From positions 1 to 21,819 of the forward strand of contig DASWHD010000008.1 of the NCBI GenBank assembly GCA_036393335.1: a DNA stretch of 21,819 nt, in the 5' to 3' direction. Within the stretch, counting starts at the first letter, position 1. The number at the start of each line of letters is the position of its first letter. This document shows positions 13,307-21,819 of the stretch, one piece after another. The DNA is from DASWHD01 sp036393335. Its GTDB lineage: Bacteria > CG2-30-53-67 > CG2-30-70-394. The notes beneath the pieces were generated by a model. It had not been told where the DNA came from. It searched no databases and saw only the letters and a list, made by a program, of their open reading frames with translations. The position numbers and the translations under genes were made by a program.

Positions 13307-14239
13307 TTACTTGTTATACGCACAATCTATAATCCGAATTTCGCCTTCGAGCCAAATAGCAAATGAATCACGGCATGAATAGACGTGTCGTTCCGCGTTG
13401 AACGCAACGCGTCTGTTCATGTTGGCCACATTCCCTGGTTTCGCATGAATCACTGGCTTCAGCGGATCTTCAAAAGTTCCGTAGAAGCCGGCACGGCGGG
13501 TTAGTGGGAAAAACAATTCGGTTTCTCTCGATTTCAAACCGATCGGTCCTTGGCATTTGGATTTAAAATCCAGTGCCACCGGATGATCGGAACATATGAA
13601 TTCCGGACCATCCGAAGAAGCGATTATGAGTGACCACGTTCGTTCATGGAGGATGGGGAGCATTTTGCTGAAGATCTTCAATTCCACCTGAAGGTTACTT
13701 TGCGGATGGAAGTCTATTTCATAATCTCGGTTTTCGATGAAGCGCTTCATATCTTCAAATGAAACGGGATAAGGAATCTCCATACCATCTTCTTTAGCTT
13801 TCTGTACATGATACTTCCAAATCTTTTCATCGGATGTCAAAAGATCTGCGATTACCCTAATTGAATGCTCGCGCGCTCGATTAAAAGACTTACGGAAAAG
13901 TGGATTCCGAACTGCGATTAAACAGATTAGGTGAAGAATCGCGCTGTAATCTTCATCAGAGGGGAAATCACCCAACGCAACGGTATTCGTTATCGACTCT
14001 ACAGCGGCCTGCTCCATAGGAGAGAGAACATTTTCTACGAAATCTGGAGGATGCCCGTCGACATCCACGCGATTGAAGTCAAGTTCTACAGCGACGTTCT
14101 TTGGCGACGTGCGAAATTTGCGTCCGGTCTCAATTTCCAGAACGTGGAATCGACCCTCTTTGGTACCTAGATCAGTGAACTGCGCGAGGTACGCCTGAGG
14201 AAGATAATGATGGCGTCGAGCGGTCGATTTCTTCGGCAT
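13307..14239 (-). CDS. DUF4238 protein
   Basis: This 310-residue protein begins MPKKSTARRHHYLPQAYLAQ followed by FTDLGTKEGRFHVLEIETGR, the hallmark of DUF4238 (H-Y-x-P-x-x-Y-L-x-x-F). It continues with a helical middle (LHLICLIAVRNPLFRKSFNR) and WSLIIASSDGPEFICSDHPV, a conserved block of the family, then ETELFFPLTRRAGFYG. DUF4238 genes are often found in accessory and defence regions; their reaction is unknown. The gene is visibly richer in A and T than its surroundings, suggesting recent transfer. It lies 105 bases downstream of the large helicase gene on the same strand and may share its transcript. No clear Shine-Dalgarno sequence precedes the ATG, which fits the conserved start. Confidence 0.88.
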   Translation of the reverse strand: MPKKSTARRHHYLPQAYLAQFTDLGTKEGRFHVLEIETGRKFRTSPKNVAVELDFNRVDVDGHPPDFVENVLSPMEQAAVESITNTVALGDFPSDEDYSAILHLICLIAVRNPLFRKSFNRAREHSIRVIADLLTSDEKIWKYHVQKAKEDGMEIPYPVSFEDMKRFIENRDYEIDFHPQSNLQVELKIFSKMLPILHERTWSLIIASSDGPEFICSDHPVALDFKSKCQGPIGLKSRETELFFPLTRRAGFYGTFEDPLKPVIHAKPGNVANMNRRVAFNAERHVYSCRDSFAIWLEGEIRIIDCAYNK

Positions 14240-14344
14240 TTCAGTATGTATAACAGATCAAGGACCGCTGATAAGCTGTTGCGGTCGAAGGCAACCCTAA
14301 ATTTTTCCGGCCAGCTAGGCGCCACCTGCGCAGATCGGCGTTAA

Positions 14345-17300
14345 TCATGTGGGCATGATACCTCCCTGGCGATGGCGTACGACCTGAGCCACTGCCTTGA
14401 GACGCTCCCGAATCCGGCCGCCCATCCGCTGAAACGGTAGCATGTCGAAGATGTCATGGATGAACTCCTCGTCGGTACGCAGCAGGCCGTCGGATGCGAC
14501 CCACTCGGCAAGCTGCTGGAGTTGCCGGTCGGTGTACTGGTCGATCGTCTCGTGCACCGGGAAGCGTGGCCGTGGTCCGCGCTCACGCGTGGTTAGCTGA
14601 TGCGGTACCGGCGCTGTGGATACCGCCTGACCTGCGGTGGACGGGGCCTGTGGTACCGCATCGACGTCCAACAGGTCCGCCTGACGGACTGCCTCCTCGT
14701 ACGCTGACACTGCGCGCTCTATCTCCTGCTCACGGCTGTAGAACCAGTCCGTCGACCAAATGCGGTGGAAACGCCACCCTAGCCGCTGCAGGTGCTCCTG
14801 GCGCAGCCGATCCCGGTCCCGGGCTGTGGCGCTTGAGTGATACGAGGCCCCATCGCATTCGATGGCGAGCACCGGCCGGCCCTGTTTGTCCGGGTGCATG
14901 GCGACCAGATCGATGCGGTAGTGCGAAGCGCCGAACTGCGGACGTGTCGTGATGCCGCGGGCGTCCAACGCGTCACGGATATCGGCCTCGAACGCATTGA
15001 GGCCGACCTCGCCAGCGTGCTCTTCGTCGGGTAGCCGGCTGCCGCCGCTTGCCGCGTAATCAAGATACGCTTTGAGAAGTTGCACGCCTCGACTGCCGGA
15101 GCGATTCAGGTCGATCTCGTTGTGCGAGAATGAACTGATGACGCACATCCGGCGCTTCGCCCGTGTGACGGCGACGTTCAGGCGGCGATGACCTGCCTCC
15201 TGCGTGAGCGGGCCGAAGCGGTGGGGTAGATCTCCGTTCGCGGCCTTACCGTAGCCGATGGACAGGATGATGGCGTCACGCTCATCGCCTTGCACGGTCT
15301 CCAGGTTTTTGACGAAGAAGCGCTCTTCCCGGTCCAACGAGAAGAACTCCGATAGGTCGGGTCGAAGTTCGAGGACACGATCCAACGCGGCCTGTACGCG
15401 GTTTGCGTGCTTGATGCCCATGGTAATCACGCCGAGCGACTCGTTGGGCCGTCTCTCCACGTGCAGCAGCACCTGACGCACCACTTCCTCGACCTCGCGC
15501 GATGCGCTCTCCTCCTGCCCGCCCAGCGCCGCGTCGTGCGGTACGAGGATGTGCCGGATCGCCTCATGGCCGCGAGCGCTCGGGAAAGTCACGAGCCGGC
15601 CGTTGTAGATATGGGCGTTGCTAAACGTGATGAGCCGTTCGTCCTCGCTTCGGTAGTGCCACTCCAGAAGCCAATTCGGCAGGAAGGCTTCAAGCGTCCC
15701 GAGTAGGCTCTCGAACCCACCAATCGCTGCCGTCGCCGTGGCCAGGGCATCCCGCGACGCATCATCGTTCTCCGGGATGTCGTCCTCACCTTCAACTGAC
15801 GTCGCGAAGAAGGTCGTGGGTGGCAGCTGATGCCGGTCGCCAGCCACGACCACCTGCTCCGCCCGGTAAAGCGCCGGGATTGCCTCTTCCTGGAGCACCT
15901 GGCTCGCCTCGTCGAAGACGACGATGTCGAAATGGCGCTTGCCGCCGTCCAGCAGCTGGCTGACTGAAAGCGGGCTCGCAACCCAGCAGGGCGCGATCCT
16001 CGTCAGCACATCTGGTGAGCGTGCCAACAGGTCGCGAAGCGGAATGTGTCGTGACTTCTTGCGCGCCTCAGTCCGGACCAGATTCGCCTGGTCGAAGTAA
16101 CGGTTCATCGCCTCGATGGCACGTTCGCCATGGAGCCTACGCACGCGCTCGGCGGCGAGGCGGACGCGTTCGCGATCCAACCGGATGAAGTCAGCGACGA
16201 TCTGCTCATGTGTGCGGCCGTTGAATGCAGCGAGAGCCGGATCAGATGCGAGCACCTGCTCGAGCGCTGAGTAGAGCCAGATGTACTCGAATCGGGCCGT
16301 CCAGTGTTCGGTGGGGACGCTGTGCTCGCGGAGATCATCGAGGAATCGGGCGAGACCAGCCGTTTTGAGATGTGAGCGCACGGCAATGACGCCCGGCAGC
16401 CGGTAAGGCGTCCTTTGGTCGTCCGCTAGCGCCCACAGTCGCGACCCGATCGCCATGAGCGACATATCACCGAACAGCCCCGCTTGTGTTATGGCGCCGA
16501 GCGCGTTCGTCGCCTCGCTCAGCCTGGTGAACGCATCTGCAAGCTCCAACTCGCCGTCCGCCTCCACAGGCACATCGGAGGCAGCACCGAGCGCGCGCCA
16601 GCGGCGGAGAGCATCCTCGGCGCGCAACGCCTCCTCCCGCAGTGTCGCGGCCGATACCGCCGCTGCTCGTAGCGCGAGCAGGCGCTTGTGCGCAGCGCGG
16701 TACGTGTTGTTGCTAACAGAAGCCCATAGCCGGGCCACCGGACCGCCCGTTGCGGGATCAAGCACACGCGCTAGTTCGCTGAGGTTAACCGAGAAGATTT
16801 CCGCCTCGTACCGTTCGCGGATGCCGCGCACGTCAGCCAGCACCGACAGAAACATAGCGGTCTCATCCAACGTACCGGGCGGTCGGACGCCTAGTTGATG
16901 CACCACCTGTCCGAAAAGCCGCTCGAATTCGGGCCAGAGTTCGGAGGCCGCACGCACCGCCAGATCGAGCGCCTCCTGTGCGCGGCGACCCTCTGGGAGA
17001 TCTGCGTTATTCCACGGCGAGGAGTCCGTGCCGAGCAGCAGGGCTGGATTGGCGGCGCCCTCGAGGATCCACTGCTTCACTACATCTGCACGTTCGGCCG
17101 TTAGAACGCTCAGCGTCTCGCCGCGGAGTCGAAGCGCGGATTTCGCCGCCGTCGGCAGGCGAAGTAGTCTGCCGATTAGCCGATTCACGGACAACCCGGT
17201 TGGTTGCCGAACCTCGTTCACCCGGCGCGCATGTTCGTTCAGATGTTCACGCCGAGCCTCGAATTCTCGGTGCACTGCCTCGGTACCGTCGGCCGGAAGC

Positions 17301-18493
17301 GCGTGGCGTATCTCCTCCAATGCGTCTGCGAGCCGCGCCATAACCTCCTTCCGCGACACGGATGCGCCGTGCAGATCGAGCACCAGATGACCAAGCCTCA
17401 CATCCCGATGGCTGAGCCGCTTGATGACCGCATCGAGCGCCGCCCGCTTCTCCGCGACGAAGAGCACGCGTCGCCCGTCGGCCACACTCTGGGCGATGAG
17501 GTTCGCGATCGTCTGGCTCTTGCCAGTTCCCGGCGGCCCCTGCACGACACCGTTCTGGCCTTGGCCGACCAGCACGACGGCGCGGTGCTGCGTGGAGTCC
17601 GTATCGAGCACTAGATAATCGTCAGACGCAGGGCGCTCATCGAGCTGGGTGGGCTCGATATCGATCACCGCCTCGGCGAGCCTTTGTCGCGAGGCCGAAT
17701 GGCCGGCAATGGCCGCAACGATGGAGCTCGAAGCCAGGGAATCGCCGTTCTTTTTCAGATCCTCGACCATGGCCATCTTCGCGAACTGGAAGTTGGCCAA
17801 GACCACGCGCCGTTTCACTTCGAAGTCCGGCACGGCAGTGACTGCACGCTCGATGTTTGCCAACACGCACTCTGGGTCGACTACCCACTGTCCCGATTCG
17901 TCTTCGCCGCCGCACTCGCTCAACACGACAGACGGGTTGATACGGAGCGCGAAATTCTCCTCGAGGACATACAGCAACACCGGGTTCACTTGGGGCTCGC
18001 CCGCGACCGCAAGTCGTAGGTCGTCACGTGCCCGGCCGCGCATCTCGATGCGAGCCGGCAGAAGAAGCACGGGTGCGTCGTACGGCCGCCCACCGTCGGA
18101 GGCGGGCCACGTAGCCATCCCCATCGCCAGGTGAAGCGTCTCGAGGCCCTTCTCCTCGAGGTTGACCAGCGCCTTGCGCTGGAGTGCAACGAGCGCGTTT
18201 CGCACTTTCCGCTGCGCGTCGGCTTCGGCCTGGGCACGTACTACTGGGTCAGGAATCTCCGCGTACCGGCCTTCCGAGACGAGAGACTCGACCGTCAGGG
18301 CTTCGCCAGTCAGTAGGCGGCCGACAGGTTCCGCCTCGGCGCTTAGGTCGAGGGTGCCGACCTTCAGATCGCGGTAGAACAAAAGGGAGTTTGCTCGCGA
18401 GTGGTCGATGAGTCGTCGAATCCAGACACCGCGCGCGGCATCCACGATATGGCGAATCTCTTGATCTACGTACTCGGATTGTGTTTCAGGCAT
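14345..18493 (-). CDS. DUF4011-like / SF1 helicase / Vsr-like nuclease fusion (Hhe-like defence protein)
   Basis: A 1382-residue cytosolic protein. The N-terminus (about 20-60: WIRRLIDHSRANSLLFYRDL) resembles the DUF4011 block. A superfamily 1 helicase follows. Walker A is QGPPGTGKSQTIANLI near 318. FDEASQVLQEE (about 860) is motif II. VVAGDRHQLPPTTFF (about 885) is motif III. WHYRSEDERLI near 950, ETVQGDERDAIILSIGYG near 1075 and HRRLNVAVTRAKRRMCVISS near 1108 are the C-terminal motifs. At about 1190-1235 a Vsr/DUF559-type PD-(D/E)xK nuclease follows: YRIDLVAMHPDK, VLAIECDGASYHSS, and LGWRFHRIWSTDWFY. A small tail (about 1320-1375) resembles DUF3320. This order equals the Hhe anti-phage protein described as DUF4011-helicase-Vsr, so a DNA-targeting defence role is likely but not proven. 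A promoter could not be fixed. DUF4238 lies downstream. Confidence 0.9.
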   Translation of the reverse strand: MPETQSEYVDQEIRHIVDAARGVWIRRLIDHSRANSLLFYRDLKVGTLDLSAEAEPVGRLLTGEALTVESLVSEGRYAEIPDPVVRAQAEADAQRKVRNALVALQRKALVNLEEKGLETLHLAMGMATWPASDGGRPYDAPVLLLPARIEMRGRARDDLRLAVAGEPQVNPVLLYVLEENFALRINPSVVLSECGGEDESGQWVVDPECVLANIERAVTAVPDFEVKRRVVLANFQFAKMAMVEDLKKNGDSLASSSIVAAIAGHSASRQRLAEAVIDIEPTQLDERPASDDYLVLDTDSTQHRAVVLVGQGQNGVVQGPPGTGKSQTIANLIAQSVADGRRVLFVAEKRAALDAVIKRLSHRDVRLGHLVLDLHGASVSRKEVMARLADALEEIRHALPADGTEAVHREFEARREHLNEHARRVNEVRQPTGLSVNRLIGRLLRLPTAAKSALRLRGETLSVLTAERADVVKQWILEGAANPALLLGTDSSPWNNADLPEGRRAQEALDLAVRAASELWPEFERLFGQVVHQLGVRPPGTLDETAMFLSVLADVRGIRERYEAEIFSVNLSELARVLDPATGGPVARLWASVSNNTYRAAHKRLLALRAAAVSAATLREEALRAEDALRRWRALGAASDVPVEADGELELADAFTRLSEATNALGAITQAGLFGDMSLMAIGSRLWALADDQRTPYRLPGVIAVRSHLKTAGLARFLDDLREHSVPTEHWTARFEYIWLYSALEQVLASDPALAAFNGRTHEQIVADFIRLDRERVRLAAERVRRLHGERAIEAMNRYFDQANLVRTEARKKSRHIPLRDLLARSPDVLTRIAPCWVASPLSVSQLLDGGKRHFDIVVFDEASQVLQEEAIPALYRAEQVVVAGDRHQLPPTTFFATSVEGEDDIPENDDASRDALATATAAIGGFESLLGTLEAFLPNWLLEWHYRSEDERLITFSNAHIYNGRLVTFPSARGHEAIRHILVPHDAALGGQEESASREVEEVVRQVLLHVERRPNESLGVITMGIKHANRVQAALDRVLELRPDLSEFFSLDREERFFVKNLETVQGDERDAIILSIGYGKAANGDLPHRFGPLTQEAGHRRLNVAVTRAKRRMCVISSFSHNEIDLNRSGSRGVQLLKAYLDYAASGGSRLPDEEHAGEVGLNAFEADIRDALDARGITTRPQFGASHYRIDLVAMHPDKQGRPVLAIECDGASYHSSATARDRDRLRQEHLQRLGWRFHRIWSTDWFYSREQEIERAVSAYEEAVRQADLLDVDAVPQAPSTAGQAVSTAPVPHQLTTRERGPRPRFPVHETIDQYTDRQLQQLAEWVASDGLLRTDEEFIHDIFDMLPFQRMGGRIRERLKAVAQVVRHRQGGIMPT

Positions 18494-18589
18494 CGAACAC
18501 CGACTTCAGATCGCGTATACTTCCACCCCGCTTGCGTTGACCAAGCACCAGATTGTAATCAGCAGCGACGGCGGTAGCGGATTCTCAAT

Positions 18590-18802
18590 TCAACTCGATT
18601 GAGGCACTGATTCAAACAGCAGCCGCTGCGTGTCGGTTCCCGGCGCCCGCTTCGATAGGTACAACATCTCGATACCCACGACGTGGTCCTGATCGTCGTA
18701 GTCTACGACGATGCCCGGCGAGACTTCTTCCGCACGACTGGCAGGCGCTTCACTCAATGTCAGGTAGAGGGCATCGGCTTGTTGGTCGACTTTTAGTTTC
18801 AT
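18590..18802 (-). CDS. DUF2283 protein
   Basis: This 70-residue protein begins MKLKVDQQADALYLTLSEAP and continues ASRAEEVSPGIVVDYDDQDH followed by VVGIEMLYLSKRA. That is the complete DUF2283 pattern (M-x-x-x-Y-D-x-x-A-D-x-L-Y-I...E-x-x-P-G-V-V-x-D-Y-D-x-x-G-x-I-V-G-I-E-I-L). AGGAGGACTACCCC before the ATG is a good ribosome binding site. DUF2283 genes often sit beside a DUF4258 gene as a TA-like pair; no such partner is visible here, so this copy is solitary. It is 96 bases upstream of the large helicase gene on the same strand. Confidence 0.88.
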   Translation of the reverse strand: MKLKVDQQADALYLTLSEAPASRAEEVSPGIVVDYDDQDHVVGIEMLYLSKRAPGTDTQRLLFESVPQSS

Positions 18803-18873
18803 GGGGTAGTCCTCCTATCAAAGACTACCGTCATCCCAGCGGCGCCGAAGACGCACCGGGGTGTAGCGGCACG

Positions 18874-18900
18874 CGTAGGGCGGGCAGAGCCCCCCCTACG
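18874..18900. repeat. REP-like palindrome upstream of the DUF2283 gene
   Basis: CGTAGGG (18874-18880) and CCCTACG (18894-18900) pair around an inner GGGC-AGA-GCCC hairpin. The GTAGGG...CCCTAC design is a widespread intergenic repeat. The following bases (18901-18970) contain GTGTTCTTCGTGG and CCTTTGCGTTGAG, also repeat-like, and no gene. Confidence 0.6.
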
Positions 18901-18995
18901 TCTGACCTTTTCGTGTTCTTCGTGGTCCCCTCTCGGCGTCCTTGTGCCTTTGCGTTGAGTTTTTGTCGGGACATTAGCCGTGAGGTGGCAGCCCT

Positions 18996-19700
18996 CTATT
19001 CCTTAAGCTCGATCTCGAGCCTGCCCTCGCTGACGCGGATGTGGTCCACGCCGTCGGCGAAGGACTTCCAGAAGCCCGCCTCGCCGCCGAACTCCCGCAC
19101 GAGGTCGATGTTCTTGATCCCGCCGAGCCAGGCGTTGGGCAGGGCCACGCCCATGAGGGTGATGCCCTTCAGAACCACGATCGGGCGGCCGTCGCGGTAC
19201 GCCAGCTCGACCCCGGCCCGGACCTTGAGCACCTGGCCGCCGAGGACCGGGAAGTCCTCGTCCACCGGCACCAGCAGCTTGGCGCTCACCAGGTCGCCGG
19301 CGAGGTCGATGGCCAGCTTCCGCGCCAGGTCGGTGTTCTTCGCCAGCAGGGCGTTGATCTCCCGCTCGGTGAAGGTGATGGAGCGGCTCGCCCCCGCTTC
19401 GCTGTACGGCTCGGGTTCGAGGGGCGGTTCTCCCTCCGGGGTGGGAGCCGACTGACCGGGCTGTCGGGAAGGCGCGCGATGCAGCGGGTCGAGGCGCTCC
19501 AGCTTGGCATCGAGGGTCTGCTCCTCCCGGGCGCTCAGGGTCACGGGCCGGAATTCGCTCGGGAAAAGGTAACGCTTGGCCACCCAGACGGTGACGAGCG
19601 CGGTCACCGCCACCGCCGCGATCAGCAGGCCGAGGACCGGCAGGCAGCCGAGACGGCGGTCGTTAGCCTTGGCCGTGGGAGTCAGCGTCTCTTCGCCCAT
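18996..19700 (-). CDS. Membrane-anchored conserved protein of unknown function
   Basis: This 234-residue protein has one N-terminal transmembrane helix (about 18-40: LGCLPVLGLLIAAVAVTALV followed by TVWVAKRY) preceded by a positively charged cytoplasmic tail. The bulk should lie in the periplasm. A proline/glutamate-rich linker (about 75-100) joins the anchor to a C-terminal domain (about 108-230) with SITFTEREINALLAKNTDLA, VLGGQVLKVRAGVELAYRDG and IVVLKGITLMGVALPNAWLG. The T-E-R-E-I-N-A-L-L pattern followed by long beta strands recalls single-anchor lipid-binding-like domains such as DUF2140/YpmS, but this is only resemblance. AGGTGA five bases before the ATG supports the start. No function can be assigned; it is monocistronic in view. 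Confidence 0.8.
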   Translation of the reverse strand: MGEETLTPTAKANDRRLGCLPVLGLLIAAVAVTALVTVWVAKRYLFPSEFRPVTLSAREEQTLDAKLERLDPLHRAPSRQPGQSAPTPEGEPPLEPEPYSEAGASRSITFTEREINALLAKNTDLARKLAIDLAGDLVSAKLLVPVDEDFPVLGGQVLKVRAGVELAYRDGRPIVVLKGITLMGVALPNAWLGGIKNIDLVREFGGEAGFWKSFADGVDHIRVSEGRLEIELKE

Positions 19701-19725
19701 GGTTCACCTGGGTAGAACCGCGTTT

Positions 19726-19823
19726 GAAACCACAGATAAACACAGATGGACACAGATAACCGTCTGCATGCCTGGTACAGATCCCGGGTTGTACCTGTGT
19801 CTCTCTGTGTTCATCTGTGGTTT
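19726..19823. repeat. Long imperfect palindrome of CACAGAT units
   Basis: The left arm 19726-19758 (starting GAAACCACAGATAAACACAG) and the right arm 19791-19823 (ending GTTCATCTGTGGTTTC) are inverted copies of about 33 bases with a few mismatches. Each arm repeats CACAGAT-like units. Inside, GGTAC and GTACC form a further stem. It lies between the membrane-anchored protein gene and the sigma-54 regulator gene. It is the type of AACCACAGAT repeat seen between genes in many bacteria, of unknown origin. Confidence 0.75.
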
Positions 19824-19879
19824 CCCCCTCGCTCGGTGTAGCTCAAGCGGTTTGCGTTAGGAGAATACGTCACCAACCG

Positions 19880-21490
<1,611 letters not shown>

Positions 21491-21537
21491 GGTCCGGATG
21501 TACCCAAATTTAGTTGACCGTGCCACCGTTATCTCGT

Positions 21538-21554
21538 TGTTACCCCGCGGAACA
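21538..21554 (+). promoter_or_regulatory. Possible activator-binding palindrome TGTT-N9-AACA
   Basis: TGTTACCCCGCGGAACA has four-base arms TGTT and AACA with a partly symmetrical GC-rich centre. It lies 35 bases upstream of the -24 box and could be an enhancer for the sigma-54 activator, though enhancers usually sit farther away and this spacing is not that of NifA or NorR sites. Confidence 0.25.
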
Positions 21555-21589
21555 TCCGAATGAACCTCGATATTTCAACGTGTTTTCCT

Positions 21590-21605
21590 TGGCACGACAC
21601 CTGCT
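21590..21605 (+). promoter_or_regulatory. Sigma-54 (-24/-12) promoter
   Basis: TGGCACGACACCTGCT matches the consensus TGGCACG-N4-TTGCW in 11 of 12 defined positions. The invariant GG (21591-21592) and GC (21603-21604) are ten bases apart, the spacing required for RNA polymerase with sigma-54. Transcription should start near 21615-21616 and run into the gene at 21681. The sigma-54 activator gene is divergent next to it, which supports the call strongly. Confidence 0.85.
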
Positions 21606-21610
21606 TAGAT

Positions 21611-21660
21611 CATTCTTGAGCTTTATCTCTAGCGTTACAGTCAAGAATGTAGGATAAAGC
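21611..21660 (+). promoter_or_regulatory. Two interleaved perfect inverted repeats at the start of the transcript
   Basis: Arm A CATTCTTGA (21611-21619) pairs with A' TCAAGAATG (21641-21649). Arm B GCTTTATC (21620-21627) pairs with B' GATAAAGC (21653-21660). The order A-B-A'-B' means the two stems cannot both form simply. A and B are adjacent with no gap, so a normal pseudoknot is sterically doubtful. Alternative hairpins in the RNA, or DNA operator sites at the transcription start, are the main possibilities. B' ends 20 bases before the ATG of the next gene. Confidence 0.6.
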
Positions 21661-21680
21661 GCGTCGCCCCGGACGGCCCC

Positions 21681-21819
21681 ATGGAACCCGTTGCCCTCGA
21701 CCAGCTCTTCACGGCCTTTGCCGCCGGCGCTGGGGTGATCCTCAGCGGGGCGGCGTACGCGCTGCTGTTCGCTTGGTCCCGCCTCCGCCGCCGGCCCCGG
21801 CTGATGGTACCCGCCTATG
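21681..21819 (+). CDS. Membrane protein, N-terminal part (cut by window end)
   Basis: The first 46 residues begin MEPVALDQLFTAFAAGAGVI followed by LSGAAYALLFAWSRLRRRPR and LMVPAY, open to the window edge. They contain a transmembrane helix at about 12-32 and then a basic cytoplasmic stretch (SRLRRRPR), so the N-terminus probably faces the periplasm. The family cannot be recognised from so little. The gene lies behind a sigma-54 promoter and a pair of interleaved palindromes, and divergent to a sigma-54 activator that probably controls it. The nearest purine-rich stretch, AGGATAAAG, is about 20 bases before the ATG, which is too far for a normal ribosome binding site. Confidence 0.6.
   Translation, partial: MEPVALDQLFTAFAAGAGVILSGAAYALLFAWSRLRRRPRLMVPAY

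Noticed and set aside
21611..21660. Classical H-type pseudoknot from the interleaved palindromes.
   Set aside because: There is no base between arms A and B and only three between A' and B', too few to span 8- and 9-bp stems; and the transcript probably starts inside arm A.

Overview
The window is GC-rich chromosomal DNA, most likely from a gammaproteobacterium (Chromatiales/Ectothiorhodospiraceae-like). The evidence is the gene content and order pdxJ-acpS-nnr-tsaE next to tilS, the dispersed REP-like hairpins, and the proteobacterial style of the toxin-antitoxin (TA) genes. The taxon is an inference; no rRNA or tRNA gene is visible.

Layout. (1) 1-6698, all on the minus strand, is housekeeping: tilS (tRNA lysidine), an rlmN-family radical-SAM methyltransferase, pdxJ (vitamin B6), acpS (4'-phosphopantetheine transfer), a bifunctional NAD(P)HX repair enzyme (nnr), a small two-CBS protein, and the first codons of tsaE (t6A tRNA modification). 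Intergenic gaps hold REP-like or long-hairpin repeats. (2) 6958-9697, plus strand: a SEC-C/TPR-like protein whose frame is broken by an apparent one-base deletion, then a GrdB/PrdB-like selenoprotein. The selenoprotein gene has an in-frame TGA at 9419-9421 that would encode selenocysteine in a U-x-x-C motif. A hairpin follows at the spacing of a bacterial SECIS, and the frame continues to TAA at 9697. Ordinary gene calling would stop at the TGA and lose the last 91 residues. (3) 9833-12933 is a dense patch of TA modules in all states of preservation: a decayed MazE/MazF-like pair, an intact DUF4160/DUF2442 pair, an intact antitoxin/PemK-like pair, an ORF6N fragment, a VapC-like PIN gene with an internal deletion next to a Phd-like gene, and a second, broken DUF4160/DUF2442 pair. 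(4) 13307-18802, minus strand: a probable defence segment with a DUF2283 protein, a 1382-residue DUF4011-like/SF1 helicase/Vsr-like nuclease fusion resembling the Hhe defence protein, and a lower-GC DUF4238 protein. (5) 18996-21819: a membrane-anchored protein of unknown function, then a sigma-54-dependent activator (GAF, AAA+, Fis-type HTH) on the minus strand. Divergent to the activator is a membrane-protein gene cut by the window end. That gene is preceded by a near-consensus -24/-12 promoter and by two interleaved perfect palindromes.

How it fits together. The left third is a conserved core. The middle is an accessory zone where TA genes accumulated and decayed beside a defence locus. The right end is a self-contained regulatory unit in which the activator most likely drives the divergent sigma-54 promoter. 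The most notable observation is the selenoprotein with its SECIS-like hairpin. Next are the sigma-54 promoter with overlapping palindromes and the defence/TA island.
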